A DNA stretch of 64,000 nucleotides from Propionicimonas sp. (lineage in GTDB: Bacteria > Actinomycetota > Actinomycetes > Propionibacteriales > Propionibacteriaceae): the NCBI GenBank assembly GCA_013791955.1, contig VMSW01000007.1, positions 868,001-932,000 of the forward strand, in the 5' to 3' direction. The notes below the pieces were generated by a model that did no database searches, was not told the DNA's origin, and worked only from the letters and a program-made list of their open reading frames with translations. A program made the translations under genes and the position numbers. Below are positions 62,016 to 64,000 of this stretch, in pieces; positions within the stretch are counted from its first letter, which is position 1; each line of letters begins with the position of its first letter.

Positions 62016-62885
62016 ATGCCTGAGTCGGTAGCCGAGTTGATCGGCCTACTCGACCTGGATCAGGTTGAGCAGAACGTCTTCGTCGGGCGGGACGACGACA
62101 GTCCGGGCCGGTTCGTTCAGCGGGTCTTCGGCGGGCAGGTATTGGCTCAAGCACTCACTGCCGCCTACCGAACCGTCGAGGAAGGCCGGGTAGCGCACTC
62201 TTTGGGGGCCTACTTCTTGCGGGGCGGCAATCCGGGTGTGCCGATCACCTATTCGGTTGAGGTCACCCGCGATGGCGGCAGCTTCTCGGCCCGGCGGGTG
62301 GTGGCCTCCCAGGGCGACCGTGAGATCTTTTCCATGGTGAGTTCATTTCACGACCCTGAGCCTGGCCTAACGCACTCCGATCTTCCGCCGGCACAGGTGG
62401 CAGCCCCCAACGAGTGCCCACCCCTGTCGGAGGTGCTTGGGGCAAGGTCGCGGCGCGAAGCCGAGGCGTGGCGCCGCGAATGGGGTGTACTGGACGTTCG
62501 CTTCGCCGGGGACACCTCCAGCTTGAGCGCGGCCGGGCGCAAGGATGCCGACATGTTGGTGTGGGTGCGGGCCGCCAGCGATCTCCCTGATGATCCCCGG
62601 CTACATCAAGCGGTTCTGGCCTATGCCAGCGACCTGACATTGTTGGGTGTCAGCACCGTTCCGCACCCGGTGGAGTTCGGTGGGCCCGGCATGCAGGTGG
62701 CTTCGATTGATCACTCGATGTGGTTTCACCGGCCCGCCCGTGCTGACCAATGGCTGCTTTACGACCAGGTATCGCCATCGGCATCAGCTGGCCTTGGTTT
62801 CAGCTTCGGCCGGATGTTCGCTGGCACTACCTTGGCTGCGTCTTGTGCCCAAGAGGGGCTGATCCGGCTAATCGACCAACCCTGA
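62016..62885 (+). CDS. tesB: acyl-CoA thioesterase II
   Basis: Hydrolyses medium- and long-chain acyl-CoA; 289 residues, double hot-dog fold. Family blocks: LLDLDQVEQNVFVGRDDDS, RVFGGQVLAQALTAAYRTV, HSLGAYFLRGGNPGVPI, and in the second half YASDLTLLGVSTVP, SIDHSMWFHRPARADQWLLYDQVSPSASAGLGFSFGRMF. Catalytic Asp (SD or DHS region), Gln and Thr/Ser positions appear present. It follows the PAC2 gene by 3 bases in one operon and ends at a strong terminator. Confidence 0.94.
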   Translation: MPESVAELIGLLDLDQVEQNVFVGRDDDSPGRFVQRVFGGQVLAQALTAAYRTVEEGRVAHSLGAYFLRGGNPGVPITYSVEVTRDGGSFSARRVVASQGDREIFSMVSSFHDPEPGLTHSDLPPAQVAAPNECPPLSEVLGARSRREAEAWRREWGVLDVRFAGDTSSLSAAGRKDADMLVWVRAASDLPDDPRLHQAVLAYASDLTLLGVSTVPHPVEFGGPGMQVASIDHSMWFHRPARADQWLLYDQVSPSASAGLGFSFGRMFAGTTLAASCAQEGLIRLIDQP

Positions 62886-62895
62886 GTCGACGCAA

Positions 62896-62937
62896 TGCGG
62901 GCCCCGAGCCGCTGCGCGGAAAGGCTCGGGGCCCGCA
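62896..62937. terminator. bidirectional terminator between tesB and the sigma factor gene
   Basis: A perfect 15-bp stem (62896-62910 with 62923-62937), 12-base loop, between convergent genes. Confidence 0.8.
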
Positions 62938-62951
62938 AGACTTAGGGCTGC

Positions 62952-63902
62952 TCAGGCGGCTTCGGAAACCGAACGCAGCTTGGAGATGGCGTGCCGCTCG
63001 ATTTGGCGGACGCGCTCAGCGGTGATGCCCCACAAGGCGGCGATGTCGGCCAGCTTGGCCTGGCGCCCGTCCAGCAGGCCGTAGCGACGCCGAACGACGT
63101 CGGCCGAACGGTCATCGAGGCTGGCCAGTAGCGCCTCCAGTCGGAGTCGATCCTGGGCGTCGAGCACCATTTCGTCCGGTCCGGGTGCGGTTTCCCGGGC
63201 GAGCAGATCGCCAAGGGCGGTATCGCCGTTCTCCTCAACGGGCGCGTCCAAGCTGACGTGGTCACGCGAAAGGCGGAGCAGATCGACGATCTGTGCGGCC
63301 GGTACCTCAAGCTCGGCGGCGATCTCGGCCAGCTCAGGTTCGCGGCCGAGGCGGCGTTCCAGCGTCCGGCGTACCGCAGAGACCTGATTGACCTGCTCGG
63401 CTACATGAACCGGCAGCCGTACGATGCGGGCCTGCTGGGCGATGCCCCGGGAGATCGACTGGCGAACCCACCAGGTTCCATAGGTGGAGAACTTGAACCC
63501 CTTGGTGTAGTCGAACTTTTCGACGGCCCGGATCAGGCCGGTGTTGCCCTCCTGAACCAGATCCAGCAGGGGCATCTGCGCCCGGCCGTACTTGCGGGCG
63601 ACTGAGACCACCAAGCGGAGATTCGCAGTGATGAAGCGCTGCATGGCAGCGTCTCCCTCGGCCGCGATCTGCTCGAGCTCATCGATGCCGGCTTTGACGT
63701 GGCGCTCGCCCTCGTCGGTGGGGCTGAGCGTGCCGTCGAGAATTGACTGGGCATAGCGGCCGGCTTCGATCTTCCTGGCCAGCTCGACTTCCTCGGCCGC
63801 ATTGAGCAGTGCGGTTTTGGCGATGCCGTCCAAGTAAAGCCCGACGGCGTCTTTTCCGTCGATGCCGTCAGTGCTGCGGACCCGATGTGCCGTTGAAATC
63901 AC
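62952..63902 (-). CDS. sigB: group 2 sigma-70 family factor (SigB-like)
   Basis: 316 residues. Region 1.2: DAVGLYLDGIAKTALLNAAEEVELARKIEAG. Region 2: LRLVVSVARKYGRAQMPLLDLVQEGNTGLIRAVEKFDYTKGFKFSTYGTWWVRQSISRGIA. Region 3: LPVHVAEQVNQVSAVRRTLERRLGREPELAEIAAEL. Region 4.2: LADIAALWGITAERVRQIERHAISKL. It lacks the long N-terminal extension of the principal sigma (HrdB/SigA), which favours SigB. GTG at 63902 follows GGGAG by 5 bases; an upstream in-frame ATG at 63974 has no support. The promoter region runs into the window edge. Confidence 0.88.
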   Translation of the reverse strand: MISTAHRVRSTDGIDGKDAVGLYLDGIAKTALLNAAEEVELARKIEAGRYAQSILDGTLSPTDEGERHVKAGIDELEQIAAEGDAAMQRFITANLRLVVSVARKYGRAQMPLLDLVQEGNTGLIRAVEKFDYTKGFKFSTYGTWWVRQSISRGIAQQARIVRLPVHVAEQVNQVSAVRRTLERRLGREPELAEIAAELEVPAAQIVDLLRLSRDHVSLDAPVEENGDTALGDLLARETAPGPDEMVLDAQDRLRLEALLASLDDRSADVVRRRYGLLDGRQAKLADIAALWGITAERVRQIERHAISKLRSVSEAA

Positions 63903-64000
63903 GTTGACTCCCTTTTCGCTTGGCCCAAGTACAACGTGAACGCAGTGCACAAATCTGCCCCTGACGCGGCTCACCAGCCTTTGGGACGAGGGGAGTGGAC

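Overview
The window is 64 kb of high-GC chromosomal DNA from an actinomycete (Actinomycetota). The evidence is the gene content and order: clgR-DUF3046-recA-recX, miaB...miaA-dapF-hflX-dinG-lexA, divergent nrdR, IclR (LtbR/NdgR type) facing leuCD, PAC2 and DUF1707 proteins, and LexA boxes of the TCGAAC-N4-GTTCGA type. RNase Y beside recX and a B12-dependent ribonucleotide reductase would fit the Propionibacteriales, but that placement is inference. I see no rRNA operon, insertion sequence, prophage or CRISPR array. Almost everything is chromosomal core, with a more variable patch at about 10-20 kb.

Layout. 0-3.3 kb: branched-chain amino-acid genes (partial leuB, ilvE, citramalate synthase). 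3.3-9.6 kb: a DUF1707 envelope protein, thymidine phosphorylase, a Crp/Fnr regulator divergent from hybrid-cluster protein hcp, an FAH-family hydrolase and a CPBP protease. 9.7-10.0 kb: tRNA-Gln(CUG) and tRNA-Glu(CUC). 10-20 kb (variable): P-type cation ATPase, M23 peptidase, a methyltransferase remnant, a cyclophilin-like lipoprotein, an MFS pump plus zinc alcohol dehydrogenase facing an MmyB-type regulator, an L7/L12-like small protein, YitT and a HisC-like aminotransferase. 20-24.6 kb: UDP-galactopyranose mutase with a glycosyltransferase, a DMT transporter and DUF2332. 24.6-29.6 kb: IclR/leuCD, then ddl-thiL. 29.6-38.6 kb: ftsK, rimO-pgsA-pncC, clgR-DUF3046, recA-recX, rny. 38.6-51.5 kb: miaB, miaA-dapF-hflX-dinG, lexA with two downstream genes, an SOS-controlled membrane protein, and nrdR-nrdJ. 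51.5-64 kb: membrane and stress proteins, hrpA, a LysR regulator, PAC2, tesB and a SigB-like sigma factor.

Regulation visible in the sequence. LexA boxes lie at recA, lexA and a small single-pass membrane protein divergent from lexA, so an SOS core (sensor, repressor, probable division-checkpoint protein) is in view. Sixteen genes have a TAnnnT -10 hexamer exactly 6 or 7 bases before the start codon and usually no Shine-Dalgarno, which implies leaderless mRNAs. This also settles several starts.

I did not find a clearly new multi-gene system. The best leads are the SOS membrane protein, a probable CTG start for the DUF167 gene overlapping the lexA stop, the decayed methyltransferase, a REP-like inverted repeat, and the MmyB/MFS/dehydrogenase module.
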